Assembly (NCBI RefSeq): GCF_028640845.1 | Contig: NC_080541.1 | Coordinates: forward strand, 159,162,502 to 159,226,501 | Direction: 5' to 3' | DNA from: Ahaetulla prasina | Taxonomy: Eukaryota > Chordata > Lepidosauria > Squamata > Colubridae | DNA: 64,000 nt | Shown: positions 1-11,525 of the stretch, piece by piece | Numbering within the stretch: the stretch's first letter is position 1 | How the letters are laid out: the number at the start of each line of letters is the position of its first letter | The notes under the pieces: generated by a model | What the model was told of the DNA's origin: nothing | The model's input: only the letters and a program-made list of their open reading frames with translations | The model's database searches: none | Program-made: the position numbers and the translations under genes

Positions 1-547
1 TTTAAACAAGTTTAAAATGCTATCTATTCAGTTATCAAATAAAGAAGAAGGCTGATGGGAAATATTATTGTGCCATGCACATTTCTCAATAAGGTTATCA
101 CAATGTGTAATGTTATACAAAAGAAGTAGGGATTCAAGTTGATAGAAGCTATTTAGTATTTTAGAATGTAAATCAGAAACATTTATCAACAGAGGAGTTT
201 TATACTACTCTTAGAAAAGTCATAGAGAAATATTATATTCTGACATCTTTATTCTATAAATTGTGAGTAATTGAACAAGTAGTGGGACAAGAGGCAAGGG
301 AAAGGAACCCAAAAAAGGTGAAAAAGGAAACATATTTTTAAAGAAACATTTATGTGCTTCTTTTGTTAATCTCTCTGATATACTTTTAGATATTAGCAGA
401 ATCCTTCCCCAATTCAGAATAAACTTATTTGATGTACTGCTTGATAGTTTGTGACTATGGATGTGTGTTAACCTGAGTGCATGTAAATATGCTTGTGTTT
501 GTGCATGGATGTATGTGCATATATTTGATGACATGGATAAATATTGC

Positions 548-854
548 CCCTAGAACAGGGGTCTCCAACCTTGGCAAATTTAAGACTTGTGGACTTGAAT
601 TCCCAGAATTCCTCAGCCAGCAAAGCTTTGCGGTAGACTTCAACTTTAAGACTTGTGGACTTGAATTCCCAGAATTCCTCAGCCAGCAAAGCTTTGCTGT
701 GGACTTCAACTTGAAGACTTGTGGACTTCAACTCCCAGAATTCCTCAGCCAGCAAAGCTTTGCTGTGGATATCAATTTTAAGACTTGTGGACTTCAACTC
801 CCAGAGTTCCTCAGCCAGCAAAGCTTGCCAAGGTTGGAGACCCCTGCCCTAGAA
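548..854. mobile_element. hAT-type MITE with 8-bp target duplication (element 556-846)
   Basis: The element starts CAGGGGTCTCCAACCTTGGC and ends with the inverted complement of that sequence. It is flanked on both sides by the perfect 8-bp direct repeat CCCTAGAA (548-555 and 847-854). An 8-bp duplication plus CAGGGGT...ACCCCTG termini is the hAT signature. It encodes no transposase, so it is non-autonomous. Unlike its 111-bp relative at 16184, its interior has been expanded by a 66-bp tandem repeat. Reading frames across it (peptides repeating LAEEFWE) are products of that repeat, not genes. Confidence 0.9.
584..832. repeat. 66-bp tandem repeat, about 3.8 copies, inside the hAT MITE
   Basis: The phrase GACTTGTGGACTT recurs at 584, 650, 716 and 782, giving an exact period of 66 bp. 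Each unit holds the 'CAGAATTCCTCAGCCAGC' motif shared with the MITE relatives near 16.2, 57.7, 58.1 and 59.6 kb. Units differ by scattered substitutions. The repeat therefore amplified inside the transposon body. Confidence 0.9.
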
Positions 855-1823
855 CACTGATCTGTCTAAATGTTTTCCTTAGCAAATTTTATGGATTGAT
901 TGATTTATATTAGTGCATACTAGATTCTGTCCCGTTTTTCACATTTCACCAAATTGTAGCATAACCATGAAGCAAAATAATATCCCACATTATGCTGTGG
1001 GATACTTGGCTTCAGTGCAGCTTTTTATTTGAAACAGAAAAACCTTTAGAGGTGGGATAAGGAGTACTAAATAATGAAGGCAGCATCTCACAATTACAAT
1101 CCAAGCTCCCTCTTTTCTACATATGCCTTGACAATGAATCAAAGGGCTAGGAGTTCATCATGATGGTAGTGTTGCTACTATCATTTGTCTCCTCTGAAGA
1201 CATCTCTGTTTGAAACACCAGGAACGTCAAAGCTACTGGGTGGCTATAGTTAATTCTGAAGAATGGCCCATTCTCCATCGTAAAATAGGTTTTAAAAAAT
1301 CTCTCATTGGTTTCAAGTAAAATAATATAGCCTACAAAAATGGATTCTATCATAGCACAGGCAAAATCTGCTATCATTTTCATCAATTCTAAGACTGTGT
1401 CTTTTTTAAGTTAGTAGCATAAATACACAAATATTGGCATAAGATGCATAAAAAGAAGCCATGAGCAACACTGCATATGAAAATAAATGTGAATGTACGT
1501 GTTAATTTTTTTTCATGGAGCAGTGTGAAAATTCACAGAATGAAAACTGTATATATGTGACGCCATCAAGATAAAAAAAACAAAACCTGAATCGTGCTTC
1601 TTTAACAAACCTTTTTTTTAATTTTAAAACATGTAGATTATGGCTAAATTTATAAGATACTTTTGGTACAGAGACATTTTGTTGTTCCACCACCATCAAT
1701 ATTTGCTCTTCTTTCACTGGAGGCAGTGAAAATAGGAGCTGTGAGAAATATTCATTCAAGGGGATAGAAGATGACTATATCATTGCCCTTTTGCTCACCC
1801 CACTCATAAGTCACTCATTGGCT
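855..1823. other. AT-rich DNA, nothing recognised
   Basis: No repeat family, RNA gene or plausible exon was recognised. The two short minus-strand frames here (79 and 85 codons) have no motif and composition like their surroundings. Confidence 0.5.
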
Positions 1824-2357
1824 GTCTAATACAGGGGTAGTCAACCTTTTTATACCTACCGCCCACTTTTGTATCTCTTTTATTAGTAAAATTTTCTAAC
1901 CGCCCACCGGTTCCACAGTAATGCGCCATATATCGTCATTTGCACATGCCTCTTGTGCATCATGGATTGGGTTTCGGGGGGGGGCGCTGCCTACCAGTTC
2001 TGCTTGTCTGTTACAGCTGGATGGTGTGGGGGGAGATGCGCGAGCTATTCTGGGATGAGGCTCTTTTGTTTGCGGTTGCACTATAGCGCCATTTAGTTTC
2101 ACTTACATAACGTGAACTAAACTTATGTGTGAGCGATACAAATAGTACATTTTCAGAAATTTAAATTGTCACAGGAAAATTTATGAAAACTTAGTGAAAA
2201 TGTTTTTAGATAAGGCTTTGAAATTTTTTTAAAAAGACAATTAAATTAAAAAAAGGAAAGTGCTTCAGTATCGGACAAAACCCCTACCGCCCACCATGAA
2301 AGCTGGAACGCCCACTAGTGGGCAATAGGGACTAGGTCGACTACCACTGGTCTAATA
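1824..2357. mobile_element. hAT-type non-autonomous transposon (element 1832-2349)
   Basis: The 518-bp element begins CAGGGGTAGTCAACCT and ends with the near-inverse AGGTCGACTACCACTG. The perfect 8-bp direct repeat GTCTAATA lies at 1824-1831 and 2350-2357. Sub-terminal 'CTACCGCCCAC' words occur in inverted arrangement near both ends. No transposase frame remains. It is a different family from the CAGGGGTCTCC elements. Confidence 0.92.
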
Positions 2358-2569
2358 GTAGAAATAGTTTTAATTTATTTGATTCACTGATTATTCTTTC
2401 CTTGTCCTCTCATCTACCAATCTTACTTTTTCCATCACCATTCTTCTCTACTGGCAACTTCAGGGATGGATTAGATGGCAGGGTCCACCAGATTTTCTGG
2501 TAGACCACATTGTAAACTTGAGTCTACAGCTACTAAAAGACCCAACACATGAATAAAAGGTACTCTATG

Positions 2570-2960
2570 GTACACAGATCAAACCATACTTGAATACTGT
2601 TCTGACTGCTGCAATAAAAGAAGAATACTGAAGAGCTAGAAACAGTGCAGAGAAGACCATCAAAGAAGGTGAGGAACTTGAAGGCTATATCCAAAGAAAA
2701 CTTGTTAAAGAAAGTGGGCATGTTTAGCCTAAAGAAAAGAAGACTAAAGGAAGATACTAATGCAGTTTTCCAATACTTGAAGGATTGTCACAGCAAAAAG
2801 GGTGTGGATTTATTCTCTATAATCCTTGAAGGTAAGACAAAATCAATTGGTGAAAATTTTACAGAGGGAGATCCAAACTCAAAATATGGAGACATTTCCT
2901 GACCATGAAGGTATTAAGCAGTAGAACAGCCTATCCCATGGAGTCACAGGTGTAAAGGTA
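2570..2960 (+). mobile_element. CR1 LINE fragment (ORF2 C-terminus), degraded
   Basis: A plus-strand frame from 2645 reads KRRLKEDTNAVFQYLKDCHS, matching the CR1 ORF2 C-terminal pattern (RRtRGDmiavFqYLrgch) that is clearer in the copy at 3800. It then diverges and ends without the CR1 3' signature. This is a 5'-truncated, old insertion. Confidence 0.7.
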
Positions 2961-3539
2961 TGTGAAAGAAGAAGACAGGACATGTTGGTATGATCAGTTG
3001 CATAGGGCTTTCTCACTGGACCAGATGAATAATGATAACTAGAAAGGGGGAAATACAATAGTTCCAATAGGTTGTCTTCTGCCTTCCCAAATTTCTTTTT
3101 ATAATGTATTATGATGTTTTAAGAAATAAATTATAGTATTTTTCAGAATAAATATGTTACCTAAGATTAACTTTCATAATTACTGTGCTCTAACCTTTGC
3201 TGTTCCTTTCCTCACCATCTCTGTTTATATTATTATTAGGTGTACTAAAGGAACAAAGAACTTTATGTAACAATCAGGTAGCACACCACAATAAAACAGT
3301 ATAAAATAGTGTATTTTAGTACCTACTAGTTTTCTTTCTGTTCATTTACTTGGTCATAAATTTTCTCTCATATTATTTTCATCAAGGTAATTAAAATGTT
3401 TACAAATTGTTCAGTTTTATTTTGAAAGCTTTTCTAATAAGTTCCTTCTGACCATTGCTGGAAACAAGATGATACTGTTTACTGTTTGGTTTTTTGAGCT
3501 GGTGGATCGTTGTACTTGTAGAGGGTTCCCCAATCAAGG

Positions 3540-3790
3540 AACTACCAACCCAGATAAACAATTAAACAGTAAAAACCCTAACCCTAATCAAGGAATCATC
3601 AAGACCACTCCTACCAACACTGACAGAACAAGCTCTGTTTTATATAAACAGAGAACAAATCCATACCCTTCTAGCACTGATAATGTTACTTAATTGTATA
3701 ATGAAATGTCTGCAAGAAAACAACCCAAGCTCAGAGAGCACCAAGGATCTCACAGTCCAACCCTGAGCTACAAATATTCTCTTCTACTGG
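3540..3790 (+). mobile_element. Penelope-like element terminus with hammerhead-like motif
   Basis: The stretch ending 'GCAAGAAAACAACCCAAGCTC' recurs at 26.4, 43.1-43.3, 61.4 and 62.5 kb, so it is a repeat family. At 3671-3716 it carries stem I (CTAGCA / TGCAAG, five of six pairs), a CTGA core start, GAAAT and the triplet GTC in hammerhead order. Here the conserved CTGATGA is mutated to CTGATAA. Association with PLEs follows from published hammerhead motifs in PLE terminal repeats; no reverse transcriptase is visible in this piece. Confidence 0.5.
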
Positions 3791-3799
3791 TACAGGATA

Positions 3800-4192
3800 T
3801 GAAGAACGGTTGCAGGAACTGGGTATGTCTAGTTTAATAAAAAGAAGGACTAGGGGAGACATGATAGCAGTGTTCCAATATCTCAGGGGCTGCCACAAAG
3901 AAGAGGGAGTCGGGCTGTTCTCCAAAGCACCTGAGGGTAGAACAAGAAGCAATGGGTGGAAACTGATCAAGGAAAGAAGCAACTTAGAACTAAGGAGAAA
4001 TTTCCTGACAGTTAGAACAATTAATAAGTGGAACGACTTGCCTGCAGAAGTTGTGAATGCTCCAACACTGGAAATTTTTAAGAAAATGTTGGATAACCAT
4101 CTGACTGAGATGGTGTAGGGTTCCTGCCTAGGCAGGGGGTTGGACTAGAAGGCCTCCAAGGTCCCTTCCAACTCTGTTGTTATGTTATGAGG
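3800..4192 (+). mobile_element. CR1 LINE 3' end
   Basis: A 102-codon frame (3810-4118) reads the CR1 ORF2 tail: RRTRGDMIAVFQYL, then FLTVRTINKWNDLP. The 3' UTR has the diagnostic CR1 phrases TTGGACTAGAAGGCCTCCAA and GGTCCCTTCCAACTCTG, followed by the short tail TTATGTTATGA. It is 5'-truncated as usual. The final 100 codons are uninterrupted, so this copy is younger than the one at 2570. Confidence 0.93.
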
Positions 4193-5600
4193 ATAATATG
4201 TTAGGATAGGTTGGTATTGATTTTGGATTTCTTCCAGCTGCATATGGTTATTAGATTAGAGCAACAATAGAGTTGCTGCCCTTTTAACAATCTATTGATG
4301 ATGGAAACTAGAGAATGTTGGCATGGTGCCTAACTTGCCATCAGTGACACCACCATAGTGGCTAATGATGAAATTGGCAATTTATAGCATCAGCCTCTGC
4401 CTGACCACAACTTTGAAGAAGGCGCTGCAAGCCAGAGGCAATGTCCTTTACCCCAGTGAAAAATTATGTAAAAATGTGACAAAGTTAACCAGATGCAAAA
4501 AAACCAACAACATATAGTATTAAATGAAACCATGGTGAACATTAGTCCTTATTCAGACTTACCGGTGTTACAGAAATGAGAAAGCCATTGTAAAATATGA
4601 ACCAGTTTCTCAAATTTGACAGAGTGAACATTATTATGCAGACGTGCTCACCTGCACATTTGAGAATCACACTCTTTGCCTTGTCATCTGTGTTTAATAT
4701 GAGAGATCATAAAGTTCTTCCAGATCAATTGAAACATGGCTAGTTCAATGTTTACCTAGTTTTTGACTGATTTACTTAACTGATCTCAATTTGTATCTTA
4801 TGCATTGAAGTATTTGGCTGAAGTTAACGTAGTTCCCTGGAGCTTTGTTCTTAGCTCTGTGTTTTGCTATTTATGCAACCTCAATGGCTTTGGTTTTTCT
4901 AACAGTTTGTACTCAATATTCATTGTTTTCCTGATAAAACTCAGCCTTGTCTCCTCCTGTCCCTCCCTCCTCTCTCTCTGTTTTAAAATTTTGTTTATCC
5001 AGTCTGACAAGAGCTTGAACATAAAATTTCCCAACATTTATTTTTAACAGAATGCCTCACAGAAGGAATTCTTATTAACTAGAGCACCTGGCTCTATGTA
5101 TGGGAGCTTTGCTTATTTTTCTAAAATACAGATTGATGGTGATCACATAGCTTTTGCAGATGTTGCTAAATGTTAATCCTGCTTATGTCTTTTGTCCAAT
5201 TGGTGTCAGCTGTGGTCCGAAAAACTGCATTACTATTTAATAAATGTTCCATAATGCTTTTGAATGAAGAGATTTATGGTTTGTTTACTTCTTACCTGTG
5301 AATTTACTTCCTCGACTGTAAATTATGTTTTATCTTCCAACTGTCTTGGCAGAACTGTGCATGTGGTGCAAACTGGATTCTGTGCTGAATATTAGAGTTT
5401 TTGTAATCAACATTTTAGCACAGCCTAGGTATATTCCATTCACTGTAGATGTATACAGTACTAGACCACCCACGACCCATTGAGTTATTGTTTCAGTTGT
5501 GTCATCCTATTAGAGATATTTACATACCTAAACAAATCAAGAGAATGACTATAGGTGAGCAAAAAAACAACAACAACAACTGTTGGAGCAGGAAAAAATT
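4193..5600. other. Unannotated AT-rich DNA
   Basis: No repeat family or gene was recognised. The 80-codon plus-strand frame at 4805-5047 is hydrophobic and T-rich, with no motif and no support as an exon. Confidence 0.5.
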
Positions 5601-5614
5601 CTGATTTTCTGCCA

Positions 5615-6015
5615 GTGTCCCCACTGACTTTGCTTATGGGAAGCTTGCAGGGAAGAAGATAATAGGGAAGCTATTAGGGAAGGTCCAAATTGTTGGAATA
5701 AATCTCCCTCATCTGTGCACCCTTTTCCAGTTCCTCTGTGCTCAGGCTGACAATTTGTGCACCCCTGTGCACCTTCCCCAACCCACACAAAACCCTTGTG
5801 CACTTTCCCTGCCCTGTGCAGCATCCTCCTTCACCTTCACTGCACCTCTCAAGCACCTCCTTTCACACTTGCACCGTTTCTTATCCTTCCTGACTCTTCC
5901 TGCACCTTTCATATTACTTCCTTCCCCTGGTACCACTTACTGTACCTGCCTGCTGGCCTTCTTGCCCGCTTCCCCACTGACTTTGCTTATGGGAAGCTGA
6001 CAGGGAGATTCAGCA
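5615..6015. repeat. CACC/GTGCAC-rich region bounded by a 27-bp direct repeat
   Basis: A near-identical phrase (CCACTGACTTTGCTTATGGG and following bases) occurs at about 5620 and again at about 5972. Between them lies C-rich DNA in which 'TGTGCACC', 'CTGCACC' and 'TTGCACC' recur at irregular spacing of about 15-30 bp, like a diverged minisatellite. Overlapping frames on both strands are by-products of that composition. The flanking phrase resembles part of the TA-flanked DNA transposon at 17841. Confidence 0.55.
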
Positions 6016-6235
6016 ATCACAATCAAGTTTAGACACAATCAAGTTTAGAGTTCCTACCGGCTTTCCCACTGACTTAAGAAAGATGTCATGGAGCACTAGA
6101 CATGACAATGACATACTGTAGTTGAAATGACTTCAAATTTGCTAAATTTCAGCCCACAGGAGTAATGGATTTTGGATGCATTTTGTACATTACCCCATTT
6201 CAGGTTAACTTGGTTCAAAAGTTGTTGCCCTATGA

Positions 6236-6345
6236 TATTTATTTATTTGTAAATTTATTGGCCACCGCAAGGTAACTCTAGGTAGCTTACAATCTTAAAA
6301 AGACAAAGATAAAAGATCTTTATAAAAGATAAAAACTATACAGAA
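6236..6345 (-). mobile_element. LINE/SINE 3' tail remnant
   Basis: ATTTATTTATTTG followed by AAATTTATTGGCCACCGCAA resembles the antisense of the common squamate 3' tail (CCGCC...TATAAATAAATAAAT). It is short and diverged, so the family cannot be fixed. Confidence 0.4.
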
Positions 6346-6645
6346 GTTAAAAGACATAAAATACTATGAAGAACCAAATACTGTGGCCCAATTAAAAGAT
6401 GGGAGGGCAGATTGTGGGGAGGTAGGTTCTGTTGTTACTCTGTCAACCACCTCCACTATGACCCCCATTGGACACCCAAGATAAGTGGCAGAGTCAAATC
6501 TTGAGGCTTTAATGGAAGGTCAGGAGGGTTGGAGACGACCTTACCCGCGGTGGGGGGGGGTGTATCTGTTTGAAAGGACTGGGACAACAGCAGAGAAAGG
6601 TCTTCTGCTAGACCCCACAATATATCATTTCCCCAACTGAAGGTT

Positions 6646-6775
6646 AGGTAAAGGTAATGGTTCCCCTCGCATATTCGTGCTAGTCGTTCCCGACTCTAGG
6701 GGGCGGTGCTCATCTCCGTTTCCAAGCTGAAGAGCCAGAGCTGTCCGAAGACATCTCCGTGGTCATGTGGTTATA
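6646..6775 (+). mobile_element. Interspersed repeat of unassigned class
   Basis: The phrase TAGTCGTTCCCGACTCTAGG followed by GGGCGGTGCTCATCTCCG and a GAAGAGCCAGAGCTGTCCGAAG block is unusually GC-rich for this window and looks like a repeat known from squamate genomes. I recognise it as a repeat from memory of that word pattern but cannot place it in a class. Confidence 0.45.
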
Positions 6776-6825
6776 ACTGAAGGTTATAAACAGATAAAAA
6801 GACACAGGAGTTTCAGTAGTATACA

Positions 6826-7600
6826 GAGTAAGTAAAATACTCATAAGAAGATACTTATGCGCTGTACGTAAGTAAAGAGAACAAGTTGGAAATCAACTAC
6901 CCTAAAACTAAAATAATGGCATTTGCAAATTGACCCCAAAAGTTTTCCTGGACCATTAACAACCATGCCATTGAACAAATGCAATGTTTTCAATACCTGG
7001 GAGTAATCTTTCAGGCTAATGGAAATAAAACAGCTCTCGCTAACTATGCTTCGCAAAGAACACTTAAGAGGGCAGCAGCTATTTTAAGATTTCATTGTTC
7101 CACAGGAGGTCAATGTATCCACAGCATCTAAGCTCTTTGAGGCCAAGCCCTTAACCCAATTACTGTATGGCACACAGTTTGCCCTCCCCGTCCCAAATCC
7201 TGAACCATTGGAACTTGCTCAATCTAAAATTTTAAGAGTAATTTTTAAAGTACCTAATTGTGTTTCTAGTGCTACTCTATGCATGGAGGCTGCAATAGTG
7301 ACAATGGAGAGTAGAATATGGCATTACTGGACTGGTTGAAGCAGATGTTCTTCCTTATAGGCTTAGTTCCAATGACACTAGAAGATGGATTTCAAAGTGG
7401 AAACAAGCAGTTTACAATAAGCTCTCTCTCCTAGGATTTCCCCCCACTTACTTACTATCTTTGAGCTATGAGCAAGCAAGGGTCACATATAAGCAATATC
7501 TGTTTGACATTGATTGTCAAATGGATGCTAGTAATACCACTCAGTTTCCCCAACAAGGAAAGAAAGAGATACATTCTGACACCAGCTATGTATCTTACAT
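6826..7600 (+). mobile_element. Non-LTR retrotransposon ORF2 C-terminal remnant
   Basis: Translated in pieces, the plus strand gives a non-LTR polymerase C-terminal pattern: YPKTKIMAF, CFQYLGVIFQANG (the 'fkyLGv.f' segment after the YxDD region), LLYGTQFALP and LRVIFKVPNCVSSATLCMEA. Several stops and frameshifts interrupt it. The clade is uncertain. It is old and non-functional. Confidence 0.6.
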
Positions 7601-7717
7601 TGCTTAACATCCCAAATCGGAAAGGACTTTTATCTTAGCCCAAAGCAATGTTCTCCCTTTAGCATTTCTACTGAAATGCTGATCCTGTCCCATTGTCCTT
7701 GCAACTCAGGACAGTAG

Positions 7718-7960
7718 AGAACCAATTTGATGTAGCAGTTAATGAGTCAGGCTAAAAAGCCAGAGACTAGAAGCTCAGATCCCACCTAAGTCATGAAAGC
7801 CACTTAGGTGACCTAGAGCTAAATACTCTGTCTCTGCCCAACCACCTCACAGGGTTGTTGTTGTGGAGAAAATAGGAGGAAGGTGTGCTTGATATATTTG
7901 CCACCTTTAGCTATTTATAAAAATAATAAAAGTGGGATATAAATAAATTAAAGAAGAAGA
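7718..7960 (+). mobile_element. tRNA-derived SINE (MIR-like squamate family)
   Basis: The layout is that of a tRNA-related SINE: a box-A-like TGTAGCAGTTAATGAGTCAG, then AGATCCCACC in the box B position. A middle part with CTCACAGGGTTGTTGTTGTG follows, and then a tail 'AAAGTGGGATATAAATAAA' ending in an A/G-rich run. It is diverged but complete in outline. Confidence 0.65.
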
Positions 7961-8404
7961 AGAAAAACCATCTTCCATGTTCTTCCGTATGGCCAGTTTT
8001 ATACAGAGCCTCAAAATGCTCTAAGTAATCCACTTCTGACTAGCAGAAGGGGGATACAATCATCAGCCATAAGGTTGCCAGGTTTGGCAAAGCAGCGTGC
8101 AAAATCAGGAGAGAAGACTTAAGAGCAATTGAATTTGTCTGAGAATTGATAACCAGAATTGATAACCAGAAATGGTTCAGGATTCACCATTGGCTTTGGG
8201 GTGTAAATGGCAGATTTAGCTATGGTACTATTTAGCTATGGTACTAAATTATATTTACCTCAGGTTTGACAGGGGTCTGTAATAGAGGTTTATCAGTCTT
8301 AAATTCCTTATAGATGCTTTTCTTTTTTCTTTTTACAAATACACATTTAAATATACATTTGGGTGTCTGTGTATATATATTTGTATAGTATTTGCATTTT
8401 ATAC

Positions 8405-8992
8405 TGCTATTTCAAGTTTATATTATCCAGATTTCCAAGATCACCACAGATGGGGACTGCAGCCAAGAAATTAAAAGACGCTTGCTCCTGGGGAGGAAAG
8501 CTATGGCAAATCTAGACAGCGTACTAAAAACTGCCAACAAAAGTGCGCATAGTCAAGGCTATGGTTTTTCCAGTTGAATGTATAGCAGTGAAAGTTGAAC
8601 CATAAGAAATGTTGAGCATCAAAGAATTGAGGCCTTTGAACTCTGGTGCTGGAGAAGATTCCTGTGAGTCCCTTGGATTGCAAGGTGATCAAACTAGTCA
8701 GTCCTAGAGGAGATCCATCCTGACTGCTCTTTAGAAGGCCAGAAGATGAAACTCAAATACTTTGGCCACCTAATGAGAAGGAAGGACTTACTGGAGAAGA
8801 GCCTAATGCTGGGAAAGATTGAGGGCAAAAGAAGAAGGGGATGACAGAGAATGAGGTGGCTGGATGGAGTCACTGAAGCAGTAGGCATAAGCTTAAATGG
8901 TCTCCAGGGGATGGTAGAGGACAGGAAGGCCTGGAGGAACATTCTCCATGGGGTTGCGACAGACATGACTTCACAACTAACAACAACATTAT
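8405..8992 (+). mobile_element. Bov-B (RTE) LINE 3' end
   Basis: The plus strand encodes the well-known Bov-B C-terminus: YFGHLMRRKDLLEKSLMLGK, then IEGKRRRG, QRMRWLDGVTEA, and DRKAWRNILHGVA just before the end. One in-frame stop follows KRRRG and the upstream part is shifted in frame. The 3' end 'GACATGACTTCACAACTAAC' plus AACAACA is typical of the family. It is 5'-truncated to about 590 bp. Bov-B is the LINE known for horizontal spread between squamates and ruminants. Confidence 0.9.
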
Positions 8993-9029
8993 CCAGTTTG
9001 CTAATTTTGATTTCTTGTAATCTTTATCT

Positions 9030-9037
<8 letters not shown>

Positions 9038-9072
<35 letters not shown>

Positions 9073-9195
9073 GTCTCTCTCTCTCTGTGTTTTCTCTGTC
9101 CTTGTCTCTCTCTCTTTCTCTGTCTCTCTGTCTCTCTCTGTGTGTGTCTGTCTCTCTCTTTCTCTCTTTCTCTGTAACTCTCTCTTTCTCTCATC
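9038..9195 (+). repeat. (CT)n/(TC)n microsatellite
   Basis: About 155 bp of nearly pure CT/TC dinucleotides with TG and TTT interruptions. It begins within 50 bp of the Bov-B 3' end. The frames made of Ser-Leu or Arg-Glu repeats are translations of this repeat. Confidence 0.97.
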
Positions 9196-9975
9196 TATCT
9201 TCTTGTCAAACCTGAGCATACTTTGATTGAATATTGTCTTTTAGCTGATTATCAGCTTGTTGTCTGTATGTACTTTTCTTAACTATGGTATCTAGACATT
9301 GTCAATTTAGTTTTGGATATTTGAATACTAGTTCCCTTGTGTTGGTTAATGGCCACAATAAAGTAAGTAAAATACTTACATTATTTTACTTTTATATTTT
9401 ACACTACTGATTACCAAAATAGTTTTTTTTATTTTACTAAATCAAATTATTGGCCCATCTAATTACATCTATGTCTATCATATTTGGCACTGGAATTTTA
9501 GAACTTCAATAAAGGCATGGGTCTTTCCAAATTCAGCTGTGAACTCATGCATTCCATATGTTATTTGTATACATGCTTGTTCTTGCAAATGGGCAGTTTA
9601 ATATCTTAGCCAATTTATAATCAAAATTTAAGGTCATTTTCTCAATAACATAATTAATATGAACATGGAAAGAGTTTTTTAATTGGCAAAGCAATTCTTG
9701 ACCTGGTTTATTGCCACATATATGCAATTAAAGCTTGACATCCAGAAACAGGGCTCTCCAATTATGAACAAAACTTAAGGGAAAACAAAACCATCCAAAT
9801 CACTCTGCTCGCTCAGAAATTTCCATCTGCTATAGGAATAGCCTCACGCCTCTACACTCAGGACAGCTGGGCAGTGGTGAAGATAGAAACTGCCAAATGT
9901 TTATTCAGTATATTGAGTGGCTGAATAAATAATCAAAGACTTGATGCCATATGCATAGGGAGTTATTGTTTGGCC
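9196..9975. other. Unannotated AT-rich DNA
   Basis: No convincing feature. The phrase GGCCACAATAAAGTAAGTAA near 9350 looks like a LINE 3' tail but is too short to assign. The stretch 9760-9910 looks somewhat coding in composition but has no recognisable motif. Confidence 0.45.
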
Positions 9976-9984
9976 ACTTTAATT

Positions 9985-10962
<978 letters not shown>

Positions 10963-10964
10963 CC

Positions 10965-11336
10965 CAGGCCACGCCTCCAGACCCGGCTGATGGCAATCAG
11001 GCCTGGTTGGACCCTAGGTTTCGTAGGCAGGAGAGGCGGGAACAACAGAAGCAGGGGTGGGGCAGGCCTAGGAAGTGCTGAGTCATGGAGCCACACCCCA
11101 CAGGATATAAAAGCAGCAAGGGCTGCTATACCACTTCATGGCAAGCAAATCAACTGCTTAGAGGGAGAATTAGAGCTAAAGTCCTGTTTGTTCCTGGTTT
11201 CCTGGCTGACTCATCAGCATCAAGAGAGATAACAGAGACACTTGGCAGACGCTCGCTAGTTTGCTGCCAGAGCTGATAGTTGCCGGCTAATCAAGTCATC
11301 ACTCGTGTCTCCCGGACTGCGGAGGAGGACAGAACA
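10965..11336 (+). mobile_element. LTR-like insert interrupting the PLE
   Basis: PLE coding sequence is continuous on either side (GIY-YIG domain to the left, polymerase C-terminal segment to the right), so this GC-richer 370-bp block is an insertion. It contains GATATAAAAG (11104-11113) as a possible TATA box and ends CAGAACA, which fits an LTR read on the plus strand. No matching TG start or target duplication could be defined, so the LTR call is tentative. Confidence 0.45.
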
Positions 11337-11337
11337 A

Positions 11338-11525
11338 TGCTGTCTTGATGTTGTGTTTGTGGAGGATCTTGCTGATTCTGTCTGTGGTGCCTTTTATATA
11401 TGGGAGGAGGGCTTTGCTGTTTTCTTGTTCTCTGTCTTGGATTTTAATGGGGGTTTCTTTATGGATTAGTTTGGTAATCCCTCCCTCCGGCTGTTTCGGC
11501 CCTAGGATGATATGTTCGTTGGTGG
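11338..11525 (-). mobile_element. PLE fragment, C-terminal part of the polymerase region
   Basis: On the minus strand this reads PTNEHIILGPK, ITKLIHKETPIK, LLPYIKGTTDRISKIL and HKHNIKT. The 'LPYIKGTTdkI.kiLkkhnIkt' block is characteristic of the region between the PLE reverse transcriptase and GIY-YIG domain. It is the upstream continuation of the element at 10114, cut on its other side by the L2 LINE. Confidence 0.8.

Noticed and set aside
468..821. 117-codon minus-strand frame with repeating LAEEFWELKSTSL
   Set aside because: It is the translation of the 66-bp tandem repeat in a non-coding MITE, framed because 66 is divisible by three.
3566..3592. AACCCTAACCCTAA, telomere-like
   Set aside because: Only two units inside a PLE-like terminus; too short for an interstitial telomere.
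5549..6032. Five overlapping frames of 60-91 codons on both strands
   Set aside because: They overlap in many frames at once, which reflects low stop density in C-rich repeat DNA.
8851..9219. Frames rich in Ser-Leu or Arg-Glu
   Set aside because: Translations of the CT microsatellite, partly fused to Bov-B.
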